Below are positions 6,249 to 6,467 of a stretch of DNA of 6,467 nucleotides, piece by piece. Origin of the DNA: Halanaerobiales bacterium (GTDB lineage: Bacteria; Bacillota_F; Halanaerobiia; Halanaerobiales; DTU029); NCBI GenBank assembly GCA_016278415.1, contig JADQBV010000054.1, positions 1 to 6,467 on the forward strand, written 5' to 3'. The notes under the pieces were generated by a model. That model ran no database searches and had not been told where the DNA came from. It was given only the letters and a program-made list of their open reading frames with translations. A program made the position numbers and the translations under genes. The stretch's first letter is position 1; every line of letters begins with the position of its first letter.

Positions 6249-6467
6249 TTAAGCCCTCCAGGATTTTCTTGATAATATAACGAAGAGAGGGAGGATCTCT
6301 AATCTCCCTGCTAACATACCAATTATATAAGTTATTTTTATGATAGCTGCTAAGTTTGACATTTTTTCAACAGTAAAATAAAAAGGACCTATGTTTCCTA
6401 CAGCTGAGAACATTCCAGATAGAGATTGTATTGAGTTTAAATCTGAAAAAAGGGATGTTATTCCTGC
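6249..6467 (-). CDS. trkH: TrkH/KtrB-family potassium transporter membrane subunit, C-terminal fragment
   Basis: Partial gene cut by the right edge: the last 72 codons plus a TAA at 6249-6251, in a frame open to base 6467. The translation starts AGITSLFSDL and ends in LEILPLFVILSRKSWRA. SAVGNIGP (21-28) matches the fourth pore loop and selectivity-filter region of TrkH-type subunits. The final membrane helix carries GMLAGRLEILPLF, the strongly conserved C-terminal G-R-L-E signature of the family. The protein forms the K+-conducting pore in the membrane and would be controlled by the RCK protein encoded 67 bases downstream. The GNIGP motif resembles TrkH more than KtrB, but with only the tail present the subtype is an inference. 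Confidence 0.9.
   Translation of the reverse strand, partial: AGITSLFSDLNSIQSLSGMFSAVGNIGPFYFTVEKMSNLAAIIKITYIIGMLAGRLEILPLFVILSRKSWRA

Noticed and set aside
1..6467. CRISPR arrays, tRNA or rRNA genes, transposase genes, toxin-antitoxin or defence genes.
   Set aside because: I scanned both strands and saw no regularly spaced repeats, no tRNA-like cloverleaf, and no coding region beyond the metabolic and transport genes listed.

Overview
The window is AT-rich and densely packed with genes. It looks like the chromosome of a low-GC Gram-positive-type anaerobe. Its content (trehalose synthesis and turnover beside a Trk/Ktr-type potassium uptake pair) suits a salt-adapted lineage such as the Halanaerobiales. 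That assignment is inferred from gene content, base composition and strong AAGGAG-type ribosome sites; there is no rRNA or other marker to fix it.

Layout. (1) Plus strand, 1-1640: the C-terminal third or less of a GH65 disaccharide phosphorylase, cut by the left edge, then galU. A good promoter lies right after the GH65 stop, and a rho-independent terminator follows galU. (2) Minus strand, 4058-1772: otsA then otsB, overlapping by 26 bases. (3) 4071-4643: a long, very AT-rich divergent intergenic region with two inverted repeats and a possible promoter, but no convincing gene. (4) Plus strand, 4644-5513: a ten-helix EamA/DMT transporter of unknown substrate. (5) Minus strand, 6467-5510: the last 72 residues of a TrkH-type potassium channel subunit, cut by the right edge, then its RCK regulatory partner trkA. 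The trkA stop codon overlaps the stop codon of the convergent transporter gene.

How the genes fit together (inference from families). GalU makes UDP-glucose. OtsA joins it to glucose-6-phosphate to give trehalose-6-phosphate, and OtsB removes the phosphate to yield trehalose. The GH65 enzyme looks closest to trehalose/maltose-type phosphorylases and could recover the sugar by phosphorolysis. TrkH-TrkA imports K+. Synthesis and recovery of a compatible solute together with K+ uptake make a coherent osmoadaptation neighbourhood.

The region is mostly ordinary, and I see no new mobile, defence or RNA-guided system. The points worth a second look are a Gly in OtsA where E. coli OtsA has its phosphate-binding Arg9, an apparent ATT start for galU, the otsA/otsB overlap, the overlapping convergent stops at 5510-5513, and several inverted repeats in the intergenic regions.
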